Shown one piece after another: positions 48,715 to 59,438 of a stretch of DNA of 64,000 nt; the first letter of the stretch is position 1, and each line of letters begins with the position of its first letter. The stretch comes from Nocardia beijingensis NBRC 16342 (lineage in GTDB: Bacteria; Actinomycetota; Actinomycetes; Mycobacteriales; Mycobacteriaceae). The notes below the pieces were generated by a model. It searched no databases. It was not told the origin of the DNA and was given only the letters and a program-made list of their open reading frames with translations. Both the position numbers and the translations under genes were made by a program. Where the stretch lies: positions 1 to 64,000 of the forward strand of contig NZ_BDBC01000001.1 of assembly GCF_001612785.1 (NCBI RefSeq), read 5' to 3'.

Positions 48715-50315
48715 TTGTCGTTCCCCTTCAGCTTCAGCAGGGCGGGCAGGTCGAGGCGGCGCAGGCCGCGAGCGCCAGCGGCGCGCATGGCGCCGAGCGC
48801 GAACAACAGCTTCGGCATCGAGTACGGGTACCAGAACAATTCCTTCTGCTGCGTCGGCAGGATCGGCGTGGTGATCGCCTGCTGCCGGCAGTATTTGCGC
48901 ACGCCGTTCGCGCCGCCCCAGCGCGCGCCGACGCCGGAGAGCCCCCAGCCGCCCATGGGCAGCGCGTAGCTGAACAGGTTGGCGAAGACGTCGTTGATGT
49001 TGACCGCGCCCGCGTTCAACTGCCGGGCGATCCGTTCGCCCCGCTCCTTGTCGCCGGTCCACACCGAGGCCGACAGGCCGTACACCGAGTCGTTGGCCAG
49101 CCGGATCGCCTCGGACTCGTCGGCCACTTTCATCACCGGCAGCGTCGGACCGAAGGTCTCCTCGGTGATGCAGGACATGGTGTGGTCGACGTCAACCAGG
49201 ACGGTCGGCTCGAATGCGGTGCCGAATCCGGCCCGCTTGCCGCCGGTGAGCACCTTCGCGCCCGCCGCGACGGCCTCGTCGACATGGCGCTGCACGATGG
49301 CCGCCTGGTTCTCGTTGGCCAGCGCGCCCACGTCGTGCTTCGACTCGCGCCCGTCGAGACCCTGGCGCAGCGCCTTGACATTGGCGGTGAGCTTGGCGAC
49401 GAATTCGTCGTAGACCGGCGCTTCGACGTACACCCGCTCCACCGAGATGCAGACCTGGCCGGAGTTGAACATGCCGCCGAAGGCGATGCCGTGCGCGGCG
49501 CGATCGAGGTCGGCGTCGGCCAAGACGATGGCCGGGTCCTTGCCGCCGAGTTCCAGACTGTAGGGCACCATCCGCTCCACACAGGCGGCGGCGATCTTGC
49601 GGCCGGTCGCGGTGGAGCCGGTGAACTGGATGTAGTCCGCGTTGCCGACCACGGCCGCTCCGGTCGCGCCCGCACCGGTGACCACCGCGAAGACCGGCGG
49701 CGCGCCGATCTCGGCCCAGCCCTTGGCCAGCTCGATCGCCGAGAGCGGGGTGACCTCGGACGGCTTGAGAATCACGGCCGCACCGGCGGCGAGCGCGGGG
49801 AATACGTCCATCACCGGCATGGCCAGCGGGAAATTCCACGGCGTGATGACGCCGACCACCGGATAGGGCCGATAAACCGTGGTCAGTCGCTTGACCCTGG
49901 CCAGCGGGCTGTGCGGCGACGGGTGGTCGTCGGCGAGGAACTTGGCCGCGCGGCGTGCGTAGTAGCCGATCAGATCGGTCGCGAAACCGGGATCGATCAG
50001 GGCGTCGACCCTGGGCTTCGCGGTCTCCGACTGCAGCACCGTGGCCAGGCGATCGGTGTTGTCGATCAGCCAGTCCTGGAACTTCAGCAGCCAGACCTTG
50101 CGTCCTTCGGGGCCGATCGCCTCCCACTCCGGCTGGTACAGCCGCAGTTCGCGGACCTTGGCCGCGACCACGTCCGCGGTCTCGTCCGGCACCGTGCCGA
50201 CGACCTCGCCCGTGCCGGGATTGCGCACCTCGATGACGGCGGGGCCGTCGCTCTTCGCGGTCGTTTCGCGTGCCCGCGCCTGCTCGGCCGCTGGCGCTGG
50301 TTCGGTGTTGGTCAC
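48711..50315 (-). CDS. Aldehyde dehydrogenase (succinic-semialdehyde-dehydrogenase-like)
   Basis: 534 aa, GTG at 50315 with GGGAGAA upstream. ALDH marks: PWNFPLAMPVMDVFPALAAG, FTGSTATGR cofactor loop, LELGGKDP with the general-base Glu, NSGQVCISVERV with the catalytic Cys, and ETFGPTLPV. An N-terminal extension of about 30 residues and a C-terminal tail of about 45 residues (Arg/Leu-rich) are extra. It oxidises an aldehyde to the acid using NAD(P)+. Divergent from a PucR regulator, which likely controls it. Confidence 0.92.
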   Translation of the reverse strand: MTNTEPAPAAEQARARETTAKSDGPAVIEVRNPGTGEVVGTVPDETADVVAAKVRELRLYQPEWEAIGPEGRKVWLLKFQDWLIDNTDRLATVLQSETAKPRVDALIDPGFATDLIGYYARRAAKFLADDHPSPHSPLARVKRLTTVYRPYPVVGVITPWNFPLAMPVMDVFPALAAGAAVILKPSEVTPLSAIELAKGWAEIGAPPVFAVVTGAGATGAAVVGNADYIQFTGSTATGRKIAAACVERMVPYSLELGGKDPAIVLADADLDRAAHGIAFGGMFNSGQVCISVERVYVEAPVYDEFVAKLTANVKALRQGLDGRESKHDVGALANENQAAIVQRHVDEAVAAGAKVLTGGKRAGFGTAFEPTVLVDVDHTMSCITEETFGPTLPVMKVADESEAIRLANDSVYGLSASVWTGDKERGERIARQLNAGAVNINDVFANLFSYALPMGGWGLSGVGARWGGANGVRKYCRQQAITTPILPTQQKELFWYPYSMPKLLFALGAMRAAGARGLRRLDLPALLKLKGNDK

Positions 50316-50439
50316 TGATGTTCTCCCACTGACGTTGTGTTGAACCGCGGTCTGCGACTGCTGTGAGGCAGGCCACTGAACTATGATCGTGACACAATCC
50401 GAACAGAGTTTCTTGGCCCGAATTGTCAAGGAAAACGTG

Positions 50440-50466
50440 CGATTTTGTTTCGTTGAGACAAAATCG
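50440..50466. promoter_or_regulatory. Inverted repeat between ALDH-SDR operon and pucR-like gene
   Basis: CGATTTTGT (50440-50448) and ACAAAATCG (50458-50466) are perfectly inverted across 9 nt, 20 nt before the regulator start. It is a candidate PucR operator or a leader hairpin. Confidence 0.5.
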
Positions 50467-50486
50467 CCGATCCGAAGGAGCAGGCG

Positions 50487-51800
50487 ATGACGATGGGGCC
50501 CTCGCCGGGCGCGCCGGTCCGGCCGAACCCGCCTCCCGACGAAGTGCGCGACTGGCTCGCCGAGTACGTCTACGAGACGACGCGCGCGGAGGGGCTGGAG
50601 CGCATCGTCACCCGGCTGGACGACGTGATCATCGCGCGCATCCCCGAACTCGCCGATCGCGATATGCGGCGCGACCTCGCGGCCAGTACCAGGGCGCACG
50701 CCAGGATCGTGCTCAGCAGACTGGCCACCGACACCTTCGAGTACTCGCTCCCGGAGGAAGCGCACGCGTTCGCGCGCAGCGTGGCACGGCGCGGGTTCGA
50801 GCTGCGATTGCTGCTGCGGGTCTATCACGTGGGCATGGAAGCGGTGCTGGACTACATGACCGAGGTTGTCGAGCAGCGGCGGACCACGCCGGAACTCGAG
50901 CGCGTGTTGCTGCTGCGGTTGTTCGAGCGGGCCACCAAGTGGATCAGCACCTCGGTCGAATTGCTCACCGACACCTACATGGAGGAGCGCGAGCAGGTGC
51001 TGCGCGCCGCCATCAACCGGCGCGCCGAGACCGTCCGCGCCCTGCTCGACGGCGACGACGTGGACGTCGACCAGGCATCGGTGCGCCTCGGCTACCGGCT
51101 CTCCCAGCGACACCTGGCCTTCGTGTTGTGGACCGACGAGCCGACCGGGGAGCCCGCCGGCGCGGAGGCGGACGCGACCGGACTGCTGGACCGGGTGGCG
51201 GTGCGACTGGCCGCGGCGCTCGGCAGCACCCGGGTGCTCACCGTTCCCTCCGGCGCCAGCGCGATGTGGGCGTGGGCCGGTTCGGACGACGGGGAACACG
51301 GCGCGGAACTCGCGGCGCCCGGCGAAGTGGAACGGCTGGCCGCCGCGCAGGTCGAGGCGCCGGTGCGGGTGGCGTTCGGTGTGCCCGCCTGGGGGATCGC
51401 CGGATTTCGCCGCAGCCATCGTGAGGCGGTCGCCGCACGGCAGGTCGCCGAGCGCGCACCCGCGGGCGGGCGGCGGGTCACCGGGTATCGGACGGTGGAG
51501 ATCGCCTATCTGGCCGGTGCGGACGAAGCGGCCATGCGGGGACTGGTCGAACGGGAACTGGGCGCGCTGGCCGGGCGGGACGCGAACGCCGCACGGCTGC
51601 GCGAGACGCTGCACGCCTATCTGCGCAGCCAGCGCAGCCCGGAGGCCACGGCGAAGGTGCTCGGGGTACACAAGAACACGGTCCGCTACCGCGTGCAGCG
51701 GATCGAACAGCTATTGGGACATCCGATCGAAGAGCGCGGGCTGCCGCTGGAGATCGCGCTGGTGTGCGTCGCCGTCTACGGCGCCGACGCCCTGCCTTGA
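50487..51800 (+). CDS. PucR-family transcriptional regulator
   Basis: 437 aa, ATG at 50487 with GAAGGAG upstream. The C-terminal 60 residues are the PucR helix-turn-helix (LRETLHAYLRSQRSPEATAKVLGVHKNTVRYRVQRIEQLLG). The N-terminal part holds a helical domain (FARSVARRGFELRLLLRVYHVGMEAVLDY) and a GGDEF-like regulatory domain common in this family. Divergent from the ALDH-SDR operon, its probable target. Confidence 0.92.
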   Translation: MTMGPSPGAPVRPNPPPDEVRDWLAEYVYETTRAEGLERIVTRLDDVIIARIPELADRDMRRDLAASTRAHARIVLSRLATDTFEYSLPEEAHAFARSVARRGFELRLLLRVYHVGMEAVLDYMTEVVEQRRTTPELERVLLLRLFERATKWISTSVELLTDTYMEEREQVLRAAINRRAETVRALLDGDDVDVDQASVRLGYRLSQRHLAFVLWTDEPTGEPAGAEADATGLLDRVAVRLAAALGSTRVLTVPSGASAMWAWAGSDDGEHGAELAAPGEVERLAAAQVEAPVRVAFGVPAWGIAGFRRSHREAVAARQVAERAPAGGRRVTGYRTVEIAYLAGADEAAMRGLVERELGALAGRDANAARLRETLHAYLRSQRSPEATAKVLGVHKNTVRYRVQRIEQLLGHPIEERGLPLEIALVCVAVYGADALP

Positions 51801-51811
51801 ACCGGTCGCGC

Positions 51812-52078
51812 CTATTCTCCCGCCGCGGCCTCCCGCGCGGCGATGCGGCGCAGCGGCGGTTCGGTGGTCGGCGCCACCCTGCGGTCGGGTAATTCGGCGA
51901 GCAAGGTGGTGGTCGCGTTCGCGATGGCCGCGACGGCCTTGTCGACGGCCGGTTTGGTGGTCGAGCTCAGGCCGGACACGCCACCGACCTTGCGCACGTA
52001 CTGCAGTGCGGCGGCATAGATTTCCTGCTCGGTTGCGGCAGGCTCCAGACCACGCAGGACGGTGATGTTTCTACACAT
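51812..52078 (-). CDS. DUF2277 protein
   Basis: 88 aa, ATG at 52078. MCRNITVLRGLEPAATEQEI and ALQYVRKVGGVSG are the conserved DUF2277 blocks; the Cys-Arg-Asn N-terminus is invariant in the family. Function unknown. Convergent with the PucR gene. Confidence 0.9.
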   Translation of the reverse strand: MCRNITVLRGLEPAATEQEIYAAALQYVRKVGGVSGLSSTTKPAVDKAVAAIANATTTLLAELPDRRVAPTTEPPLRRIAAREAAAGE

Positions 52079-52231
52079 GCGAGCACACTAGCCCCACATC
52101 ACGACATGCGTCAGGGCAAGAAGCAACCGAGGCCGAAATCGATTCGCCCGACGGACGCGTCCGCGGGGACGAATGTGCGCCCATCCGTGAATCCCGCGCG
52201 TGCGCCGCGCGGCATGGGGAACAATCGGGGC

Positions 52232-53065
52232 ATGTCTTCGCGCGGCGTACCCACCTTGACGACTTTTCCGTACGCGGAGCTGGACGAGCGGGAGGAAGAC
52301 CATTGGTCCGGCGCCGCGGTATCCGACGACGAGTTGCGGGCGCTGGCGCTCGGCGCCTTCTATTCGGCGCGCTGGGACGCGTTCCACGACGCGCTGCTGC
52401 TCGGCCCCGAACGCGCGCATCCGCTCGGTGACCGGCGTGAACTGGCCATCGACACGCTCACCGGCGCGTGGGGCATCACCGACGGCACCGAGGCGCAGGC
52501 ATCGATGGAGCAATTGCTCGACGGCATGCACGCCCCGCTGTACGCGCTGGTGCACCCACTGGTGACGGCGTCGGTCAACGCCAGCGAACGCGATCGTTTC
52601 GGTGAGCGCGCCGATCGGCACCGGGCGTTCCTGCGGCAGGTCGGCGCGTTCCGGGGGATGGACAATCCGGAGGCGCTGGTCCGCGATTACGACATCTGGT
52701 CGCAGGCGATCAAGATCGGATTCACCGATCACCTGGCCCGGCCGCTGCCGAGCGACATCCACGCCTGGGATCTGGCCAGGGTGGTCGCGGTGGCCAGGAT
52801 GGCCTACACGGCCGGTTACCTCGACGCCGACGTGGCCTGGAGTTATATGGCGCGCGCCCTGCCGCTGGCGCAGAGCAAGTACCGCAACTGGCGCCAGTTC
52901 GGCGACGCCTACCTCACCGGCTGGACCTACTGGCAGGCCTGCGAGGACCTGGCCGAGCTGAAGAACGGCGGCGTCGACCGCCGCAAGGAGTTGCTGCGGC
53001 TGTGGCTGCGTCCGACCAGCCCGTGGCGGCGGATCGCGCTGAACTCAGCTCCCGTCGGGGAGTGA
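52232..53065 (+). CDS. DUF1266 protein
   Basis: 277 aa from the ATG at 52232; earlier in-frame ATGs (52214, 52106) give an Arg/Pro-rich extension. DUF1266 pattern: LGAFYSARWDAFHDALLLG, LTGAWGITDGTEAQ, then AWDLARVVAVARMAYTAGYLD, ARALPLAQSKYRNWRQFGDAYLTGW. Function unknown; cytosolic helical protein. Its 3' end overlaps the next, convergent gene by 21 nt. Confidence 0.85.
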   Translation: MSSRGVPTLTTFPYAELDEREEDHWSGAAVSDDELRALALGAFYSARWDAFHDALLLGPERAHPLGDRRELAIDTLTGAWGITDGTEAQASMEQLLDGMHAPLYALVHPLVTASVNASERDRFGERADRHRAFLRQVGAFRGMDNPEALVRDYDIWSQAIKIGFTDHLARPLPSDIHAWDLARVVAVARMAYTAGYLDADVAWSYMARALPLAQSKYRNWRQFGDAYLTGWTYWQACEDLAELKNGGVDRRKELLRLWLRPTSPWRRIALNSAPVGE

Positions 53066-53989
53066 ACGCAGGATCCCGCGACCGTAGCGCTGGAACTGCG
53101 CGTCGTCGACCATGCCCAGGGAGTGCCGCTCGACCAGCAGCTCCCATTCCGAGTACAGCTGCGCCACGCCGGGGTCGGCCGACCCGGCGGCGCCGTCGGC
53201 GGATTCCCGGCGCACCGCGAAGTTCACCGCGCAGCTGACCCGTTCGGTGTCGGCGCGGTCGGCGCCGGAGAAATGCAGCGTCCGGCTCCCGTCGTGCACC
53301 TCCATGCCGGTGGCGCCGCGTCCGGGACCGATCTCACCGCGCCCCGCGGTGGGGGTGTCGGTGACGCGCGCCCACAAGACCACCGGAATCGGGAGTTCGT
53401 GCGCGTACCGGCCGTCGCCGATGGCGATGAACAGCAGCCGGGTCGTGGTCGCGGCCAGCAGGCCGGAGCCGTTGCCCGCGGGCGGGTGCGCGACCGCGAC
53501 GGCGGTCTCCAGGACGTACTCGTCCGGCGTCACGTAACGATGCAGAGCCGCTATCGCCTGCTTCGCCTCCCGGCGCGGTGACATCCTGCGCGTCGCCCGT
53601 TCCACGTCCGCCCGGGTGGGACCGCCGCGACCCCAGACGGGGGCGGGCGGGCGCAGGTCCGGCGCCGCCACGTCGATGCGCTGGGTGGCCAGGATGTGCG
53701 CGTTGATGCGGTCCACGATCTCGGTGGCCGCGGGCACGTCGTGCTCGGCGATGATGACCGGAAGGGGGGTGCGGTCCGCGGGGACGCCGGTGAGCACGGG
53801 CGTGGGGTAGCGCAGATAGATCTCGATGACGACGGCGTCGTCCGCGCGCCGGTTCAGCCGGACTTTCAGCAGGTCGGAGACCGGGACATCGAGCACGCGC
53901 TCGCCGTCGGATCCGGGTCGCAAGACGATCAACCTGCCGCGGCCGTGACGCAGTATCGCTGTTGGTGTCCGTAACTCGACTATGTCCAT
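53045..53989 (-). CDS. Hypothetical protein
   Basis: 314 aa, ATG at 53989. N-terminal beta-rich half ([28 protein letters not shown]) and a middle strand-rich part ([33 protein letters not shown]) resembling a PH-like domain. The C-terminal 40 residues, beginning [22 protein letters not shown], could be a short SHOCT-like helix. No signal peptide or membrane segment. Family not recognised with certainty. Confidence 0.72.
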   Translation of the reverse strand: MDIVELRTPTAILRHGRGRLIVLRPGSDGERVLDVPVSDLLKVRLNRRADDAVVIEIYLRYPTPVLTGVPADRTPLPVIIAEHDVPAATEIVDRINAHILATQRIDVAAPDLRPPAPVWGRGGPTRADVERATRRMSPRREAKQAIAALHRYVTPDEYVLETAVAVAHPPAGNGSGLLAATTTRLLFIAIGDGRYAHELPIPVVLWARVTDTPTAGRGEIGPGRGATGMEVHDGSRTLHFSGADRADTERVSCAVNFAVRRESADGAAGSADPGVAQLYSEWELLVERHSLGMVDDAQFQRYGRGILRSLPDGS

Positions 53990-54351
53990 ACCCCCTGCGC
54001 TCGTGTCTGGTCTGCGGCGCTCCCGGGGCCCTTCGTGGTGTGCGAGCTACCGCCTGGGTGGCCCGTCGCTCGCGCCGCGATGTTGTGTCGTCGCTCACGA
54101 TAGGCCGAACATGCCATGATTGTTGCCACTTGGAGGAAGCCGAACCGGAGACGTCGGGAACCACCGTCGGTCTCCGGCCGTTTACCTCTTTAACTGCACC
54201 TGCAGCCGAACTGTGCGATGTATCGAGTAGACCGTACGCGGTAACGTGGCTTGTCCGCATCCGAACCCCCCGCGGAACCGGACGCGCCAGACGCATCGCT
54301 AGGCAAGAACCGGAGACACCGGAAAGGACTGGCCGCCCCGGCCGACGCTCT
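53990..54351. other. Upstream region of ftsH
   Basis: 360 nt between the divergent unknown gene and ftsH with no supported gene. A frame open through the region lacks a convincing start. No strong Shine-Dalgarno is seen near the ftsH ATG. TAGACC (54227-54232) and GGTAACGT (54240-54247) resemble weak promoter elements. Confidence 0.4.
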
Positions 54352-56730
54352 ATGAACCGCAAGACTGTGTTTCGCACCCTGGCCATAGTCTCGGGCATCT
54401 TGCTCGTGATCTATGCGTTCAGCTACTTCGGCAACGACACGCGGGGCTGGAAGAGCGTCGATACCTCGGTTGCCCTCAGCCAGCTCGAGAACAAGAGCAA
54501 CGTCCATAACGTCCAGATCGATGACCGCGAGCAGCAGCTGCGCATCGAGTTGAAGGACGGCAACGACGCCACCGGCGGACAGACCAAGATCATCGCGAAG
54601 TATCCGGGCGGCAGCGAGACCTCCGCGCAGATCTTCTCGGCTGTGAAGAACTCCGGTGCGCCCTACAACACCGTGGTCAAGCAGGAGAGCTGGTTCACCC
54701 AGATCCTGCTGTTCGTGCTGCCGATGGTGATCCTGCTGGGTCTGTTCATCTTCGTGATGGCCCGCATGCAGGGCGGCGGCCGCGGCGGCATGATGGGCTT
54801 CGGCAAGTCGAAGGCCAAGCAGCTGTCCAAGGACATGCCCAAGACCACGTTCGCCGACGTGGCCGGAGCCGACGAGGCGGTCGAGGAACTCTACGAGATC
54901 AAGGACTTCCTGCAGAATCCGGTCCGCTACCAGGCCCTCGGCGCCAAGATCCCCAAGGGTGTCCTGCTCTACGGCCCGCCCGGCACCGGTAAGACCCTGC
55001 TGGCCCGCGCCGTCGCAGGCGAGGCCGGTGTGCCGTTCTTCACCATCTCCGGTTCGGACTTCGTGGAGATGTTCGTCGGCGTCGGCGCCTCCCGCGTGCG
55101 CGACCTGTTCGAGCAGGCCAAGCAGAACAGCCCCTGCATCATCTTCGTAGACGAGATCGACGCGGTCGGCCGCCAGCGCGGCGCCGGCCTCGGCGGCGGT
55201 CACGACGAGCGCGAGCAGACCCTCAACCAGCTGCTGGTGGAGATGGACGGCTTCGGCGACCGCACCGGCATCATCCTGATCGCCGCGACCAACCGCCCCG
55301 ACATCCTCGACCCGGCGCTGCTGCGTCCCGGCCGGTTCGACCGGCAGATCCCGGTCGGCAACCCCGACCTCGCCGGTCGCCGCGCCATCCTGCGCGTGCA
55401 TTCGCAGGGCAAGCCGATCTCGCCCGACGCCGACCTGGACGGCCTGGCCAAGCGCACCGTCGGCATGTCCGGCGCCGACCTGGCCAACGTGATCAACGAG
55501 GCCGCGCTGCTCACCGCCAGGGAGAACGGCGCGGTGATCACCGGCGAATCGCTGGAGGAGTCGGTCGATCGGGTGATCGGCGGCCCGCGCCGCAAGAGCC
55601 GGATCATCAGCGAGCACGAGAAGAAGATCACCGCCTATCACGAGGGCGGCCACACCCTGGCCGCCTGGGCGATGCCGGACATCGAGCCGGTCTACAAGGT
55701 CACCATCCTGGCGCGCGGCCGCACCGGCGGCCACGCCATGACGGTGCCCGAGGACGACAAGGGCCTGATGACCCGCTCGGAGATGATCGCCCGCCTGGTC
55801 ATGGCGATGGGCGGCCGCGCGGCCGAGGAACTGGTGTTCCACGAGCCGACCACCGGCGCGTCCTCCGATATCGACCAGGCCACCAAGATCGCGCGCGCGA
55901 TGGTCACCGAATACGGCATGAGCGCGCGGCTCGGCGCGGTCCGTTACGGCCAGGAGCAGGGCGACCCGTTCCTCGGCCGCTCGATGGGCATGGGTTCGGA
56001 CTATTCGCACGAGGTGGCGGGCGCGATCGATGAGGAGGTGCGCAACCTGATCGAGGCCGCGCACACCGAGGCGTGGGCGATCCTGAACGAGTACCGCGAC
56101 GTGCTCGACGACCTGGCCACCGCGCTGCTCGAGCGCGAGACGCTGCACCGCAAGGATCTGGAACAGATCCTCGCCTCGGTGCAGAAGCGCCCGCGGATCA
56201 CCGCGTTCAACGATTTCGGTGAGCGCGTCCCCTCGGACAAGCCGCCGGTGAAGACGCCGGGCGAGCTGGCCGCCGAGCGCGGCGAGTCGTGGCCGCCGGA
56301 GCCGGTGGTGAAGCCGGTGGCGGCCTCCGCCCAGCGCGAGCCGCAGCCCGCCAACGGGTATCCGCCGCACGGCAGCGGTTACGGCGCTCCGCCGCAGTAC
56401 CCCCGCCCGTCCGCGCCCGGATACCCGCTGCCGGAGGCTCCGTCCTATCCGCGGCAGGGCACGCATGGGTCGCGACCGGACTACGGCGCTCCGGCGGGTT
56501 GGTCGGCTCCGGGATGGCCGCCCCGCGACGAGCCGCAGCAGGGTCAGCCCGGCTGGGGCGAGCCGCAGCAGCCGCGGCACGGCTACCAGCAGTGGGGTCC
56601 GCAGGATTCGGCGGAAGGCGGCTACGACCGGGACGGTTACGGCGACCGCGGCGGCTATGACGAGCCGCGCCGGACGAATCCGAACGGCGAGGGCGACGGC
56701 GATTGGGATGGACCGAACGGTCGTCACTGA
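54352..56730 (+). CDS. ftsH: ATP-dependent zinc metalloprotease FtsH
   Basis: 792 aa, ATG at 54352. Membrane helices near residues 8-27 and 118-140 flank a periplasmic domain. AAA+ module: GPPGTGKT (Walker A), IIFVDEID (Walker B), [18 protein letters not shown]. Protease site HEGGHTLAA with downstream Asp. The last about 150 residues are a Pro/Gly/Gln/Tyr-rich disordered tail, as in M. tuberculosis FtsH but longer. It degrades misfolded or regulated membrane and cytosolic proteins. First of the ftsH-fol block. Confidence 0.97.
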   Translation: MNRKTVFRTLAIVSGILLVIYAFSYFGNDTRGWKSVDTSVALSQLENKSNVHNVQIDDREQQLRIELKDGNDATGGQTKIIAKYPGGSETSAQIFSAVKNSGAPYNTVVKQESWFTQILLFVLPMVILLGLFIFVMARMQGGGRGGMMGFGKSKAKQLSKDMPKTTFADVAGADEAVEELYEIKDFLQNPVRYQALGAKIPKGVLLYGPPGTGKTLLARAVAGEAGVPFFTISGSDFVEMFVGVGASRVRDLFEQAKQNSPCIIFVDEIDAVGRQRGAGLGGGHDEREQTLNQLLVEMDGFGDRTGIILIAATNRPDILDPALLRPGRFDRQIPVGNPDLAGRRAILRVHSQGKPISPDADLDGLAKRTVGMSGADLANVINEAALLTARENGAVITGESLEESVDRVIGGPRRKSRIISEHEKKITAYHEGGHTLAAWAMPDIEPVYKVTILARGRTGGHAMTVPEDDKGLMTRSEMIARLVMAMGGRAAEELVFHEPTTGASSDIDQATKIARAMVTEYGMSARLGAVRYGQEQGDPFLGRSMGMGSDYSHEVAGAIDEEVRNLIEAAHTEAWAILNEYRDVLDDLATALLERETLHRKDLEQILASVQKRPRITAFNDFGERVPSDKPPVKTPGELAAERGESWPPEPVVKPVAASAQREPQPANGYPPHGSGYGAPPQYPRPSAPGYPLPEAPSYPRQGTHGSRPDYGAPAGWSAPGWPPRDEPQQGQPGWGEPQQPRHGYQQWGPQDSAEGGYDRDGYGDRGGYDEPRRTNPNGEGDGDWDGPNGRH

Positions 56731-56805
56731 TCAGTGACGATTAGGCTCGACCATCTGGGGTGCCGAGAGATTGCGGGCGCCCGGGGAGTTTGGAGGTGTC
56801 CTCGA

Positions 56806-57480
56806 TTGTCGGCCAACGAGCATGGCGGTGGTCACACCCTCGCCGAAGCGGAACACGACGGTGTCGACATCGGCGTGCCGGAGCCGGGCCTTGTGGCACT
56901 GGAAACGGGCAGATCGTTCGATCAGGCGCGAGCCGAAGCGGCGGTGCGGGAATTGCTGATCGCCGTCGGCGAGGACCCGGACCGGCCAGGACTGCTCGAG
57001 ACGCCCGCCCGGGTCGCGCGCGCCTACCGGGAGACGTTCGCCGGGCTCTACGTGGAACCGGATTCGGTGCTCAACACCACGTTCGACGAGGGGCACCAGG
57101 AACTGGTTCTGGTCAGGGACATCCCGATGTACTCCACGTGTGAGCACCACTTGGTGTCCTTCCACGGGGTCGCCCATGTGGGTTACATCCCCGGCCCGCA
57201 CGGCCGGGTCACCGGCCTGTCCAAACTCGCCCGCCTGGTCGACCTCTACGCCAAGCGCCCGCAGGTGCAGGAGCGGCTGACCAGCCAGATCGCCGACGCC
57301 ATCATGCGGAAGCTGGACCCGCGCGGCGCGATCGTCGTGGTCGAGGCCGAGCACCTGTGCATGGCGATGCGCGGGATCCGCAAGCCTGGCGCGAGCACTA
57401 CCACCTCCGCGGTGCGCGGACTGTTGCAGTCCAACGCCGCCTCGCGCGCCGAGGCGCTCGATCTGATCCTGCGGAAGTGA
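56806..57480 (+). CDS. folE: GTP cyclohydrolase I
   Basis: 224 aa from a TTG at 56806, which has GGAGG 9 nt upstream; the in-frame GTG/ATG-like starts further up lack this. Active-site features: [13 protein letters not shown] with zinc-binding Cys and His, [30 protein letters not shown], and [11 protein letters not shown] with the second zinc Cys. Converts GTP to 7,8-dihydroneopterin triphosphate, the first folate step. Next gene overlaps by 4 nt. Confidence 0.95.
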   Translation: MSANEHGGGHTLAEAEHDGVDIGVPEPGLVALETGRSFDQARAEAAVRELLIAVGEDPDRPGLLETPARVARAYRETFAGLYVEPDSVLNTTFDEGHQELVLVRDIPMYSTCEHHLVSFHGVAHVGYIPGPHGRVTGLSKLARLVDLYAKRPQVQERLTSQIADAIMRKLDPRGAIVVVEAEHLCMAMRGIRKPGASTTTSAVRGLLQSNAASRAEALDLILRK

Positions 57481-58406
57481 GCGGGCCCCCGGTGTCCGAA
57501 CCGAGGCGCGTCGACAGCCTCGGCGCCCGCGACGGGCGCTCCTGTGTGGTGATGGGCGTGGTGAACGTCACCAGCGATTCGTTCTCCGACGGCGGGCGAT
57601 ACCTCGACCCCGAACTGGCCGTGGCGCACGGTGTCCGGCTGCACGCCGCCGGCGCGGACATCATCGACGTCGGCGGCGAGTCGACCAGGCCCGGCGCGGT
57701 TCGCATCGACGCGGCGACCGAGACCGCGCGGGTGACGCCGGTCATCCGCGGTCTGGTCGCGGCGGGCGTGCCGACCAGCGTGGACACCATGCGCGCCGCC
57801 GTCGCCGAAGCGGCGATCGAAGCCGGGGTTTCGGTGGTCAACGACGTCTCCGGCGGCCGTGCCGACGCCGACATGGTGCATGTGGTCGCCGCCGCCCGCG
57901 TTCCGTGGATCCTCATGCACTGGCGGGCGGGCGCCGACTACCGGCACACCGGACCGGCCGACCACTACGACGACGTGGTCGCGGAGGTGGTCGCCGAGTT
58001 GGACGCGCAGGTGGACTCTGCCGTCGCCGCGGGCGTCGAGCCGTCGCGGCTGATCCTCGACCCCGGCCTCGGCTTCGCGAAGAACGCCGAGCACAACTGG
58101 GCACTGCTCGGCGCGCTGCCGGAATTGGTCGCGCGCGGGCTTCCGGTCCTGATCGGCGCCTCCCGCAAGCGGTTTCTCGGTTCGCTGCTCGCCGACGAGG
58201 CGGGTCTGCGTCCACCGGACGGCCGGGAGACGGCCACGGCGACCATCTCGGCGCTGGCCGCCTTGCACGGCGCGTGGGGGGTGCGGGTGCACGACGTGCG
58301 CGCCTCGCTGGACGCCATCGCGGTCACCGACGCGTGGCAGAATGCCGCACGGCAGCGCGCCGCACAGCACGACACCGCCCGATCCAGTGCGCAAGGAGCT
58401 CAATGA
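57477..58406 (+). CDS. folP: Dihydropteroate synthase
   Basis: 309 aa from the GTG at 57477, which overlaps the folE stop (GTGA); a GTG at 57492 is the alternative. [48 protein letters not shown] and [10 protein letters not shown] are the sulfonamide-target motifs. Condenses dihydropterin pyrophosphate with p-aminobenzoate. Confidence 0.95.
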   Translation: MSGPPVSEPRRVDSLGARDGRSCVVMGVVNVTSDSFSDGGRYLDPELAVAHGVRLHAAGADIIDVGGESTRPGAVRIDAATETARVTPVIRGLVAAGVPTSVDTMRAAVAEAAIEAGVSVVNDVSGGRADADMVHVVAAARVPWILMHWRAGADYRHTGPADHYDDVVAEVVAELDAQVDSAVAAGVEPSRLILDPGLGFAKNAEHNWALLGALPELVARGLPVLIGASRKRFLGSLLADEAGLRPPDGRETATATISALAALHGAWGVRVHDVRASLDAIAVTDAWQNAARQRAAQHDTARSSAQGAQ

Positions 58407-58843
58407 TGAGCCGGTCCCCGGTCGACGCCGAAGACGATGTACCGCCGCGTGATTCGGCGCTCCGGCGCGGCGGCGACCGCATCGAGTTGCGCGGCCTGCG
58501 CGCCTACGGGCACCACGGCGTGTTCGAGCACGAGCGCCGCGACGGCCAGGAGTTCCTGGTCGACCTGACGGTATGGCTGGACTTCGCCGCGGCCGCGGCG
58601 TCCGACGATCTGGCGGCCACCGTGGACTACGGCGCGCTGGCCGAGCGGGCGGTGCGCATCGTCCAGGGGCCGCCGCGCGATCTCATCGAGACGGTGGTGT
58701 CGGAGATCGCCGACGACGTGATGACCGATCCGCGGATCAGGTCGGTCGAGGTGGTGTTGCACAAGCCGTCCGCGCCGATCCCGCACACGTTCGCCGATGT
58801 GCGGGTGATCACCGCGCGTCACCGGGGGGAGCCCGCCGAATGA
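58406..58843 (+). CDS. folB: Dihydroneopterin aldolase
   Basis: 145 aa. Two ATGs (58403, 58406) overlap the folP stop; the second has AAGGAG at 7 nt. [47 protein letters not shown] and [15 protein letters not shown] are family marks. N-terminal 22 residues are an extra polar segment. Cleaves dihydroneopterin to hydroxymethyl-dihydropterin and glycolaldehyde. Confidence 0.94.
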   Translation: MSRSPVDAEDDVPPRDSALRRGGDRIELRGLRAYGHHGVFEHERRDGQEFLVDLTVWLDFAAAAASDDLAATVDYGALAERAVRIVQGPPRDLIETVVSEIADDVMTDPRIRSVEVVLHKPSAPIPHTFADVRVITARHRGEPAE

Positions 58844-58901
58844 GCGAGCACAACCGCGGCGCGGGCCTTTTCGCCGTGCCGGGCGTCGCGGAGGCGCGCC
58901 G

Positions 58902-59438
58902 ATGACCCGTGCCGTGCTGTCCATCGGCTCGAATCTGGGTGACCGGCTCGCGCATCTGCGCAGCGTCTTGGACGGGTTCGGCCATCGCGTGCTGGCGGTC
59001 TCCGCCGTGTATTCCACCCCGCCCTGGGGTGGCGTGCCGCAGGGGGACTATCTCAATGCCGCTGTGCTCGTGGAGGATCCGGCCTTCGGCTGCGCCGACT
59101 GGCTGCGTCGCGGCCAGGAACTGGAGCAGGCCGCGGGGCGGGTTCGCGAACTGCGTTGGGGCGCCCGCACTCTCGACGTGGACGTGGTGTGGTGCGCCGA
59201 ACTGCGCGACGGGCGGCCGGTCGCCTGCCGCAGCGCCGACCCGGATCTGATCCTGCCGCACCCGCAGGCGCATCGGCGTGCCTTCGTGCTGGTGCCGTGG
59301 CTGGACATCGCGCCGGACGCGGTGCTGGAGGTCGACGGCGTACCGCACGCCGTCGCGGATCTGCTCGCCCGGCTCGACCCGGCCGAGCGCGCCGGGGTGC
59401 GGCGCACCGAGTTCTCGCTGACGGGCGCGGTGTCGTGA
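58902..59438 (+). CDS. folK: Hydroxymethyl-dihydropterin pyrophosphokinase
   Basis: 178 aa, ATG at 58902; 58 nt after folB. LSIGSNLGDRLAHL, YSTPPWGGVPQGDYLNAAV, and RWGARTLDVDVVW, with the metal-binding DVDVV, identify HPPK. Transfers pyrophosphate from ATP to the pterin. Stop overlaps the next GTG by 4 nt. Confidence 0.94.
   Translation: MTRAVLSIGSNLGDRLAHLRSVLDGFGHRVLAVSAVYSTPPWGGVPQGDYLNAAVLVEDPAFGCADWLRRGQELEQAAGRVRELRWGARTLDVDVVWCAELRDGRPVACRSADPDLILPHPQAHRRAFVLVPWLDIAPDAVLEVDGVPHAVADLLARLDPAERAGVRRTEFSLTGAVS

Noticed and set aside
54190..56727. 845-codon minus-strand open frame
   Set aside because: Antisense to ftsH, whose motifs are unmistakable; the shadow frame has no domain.
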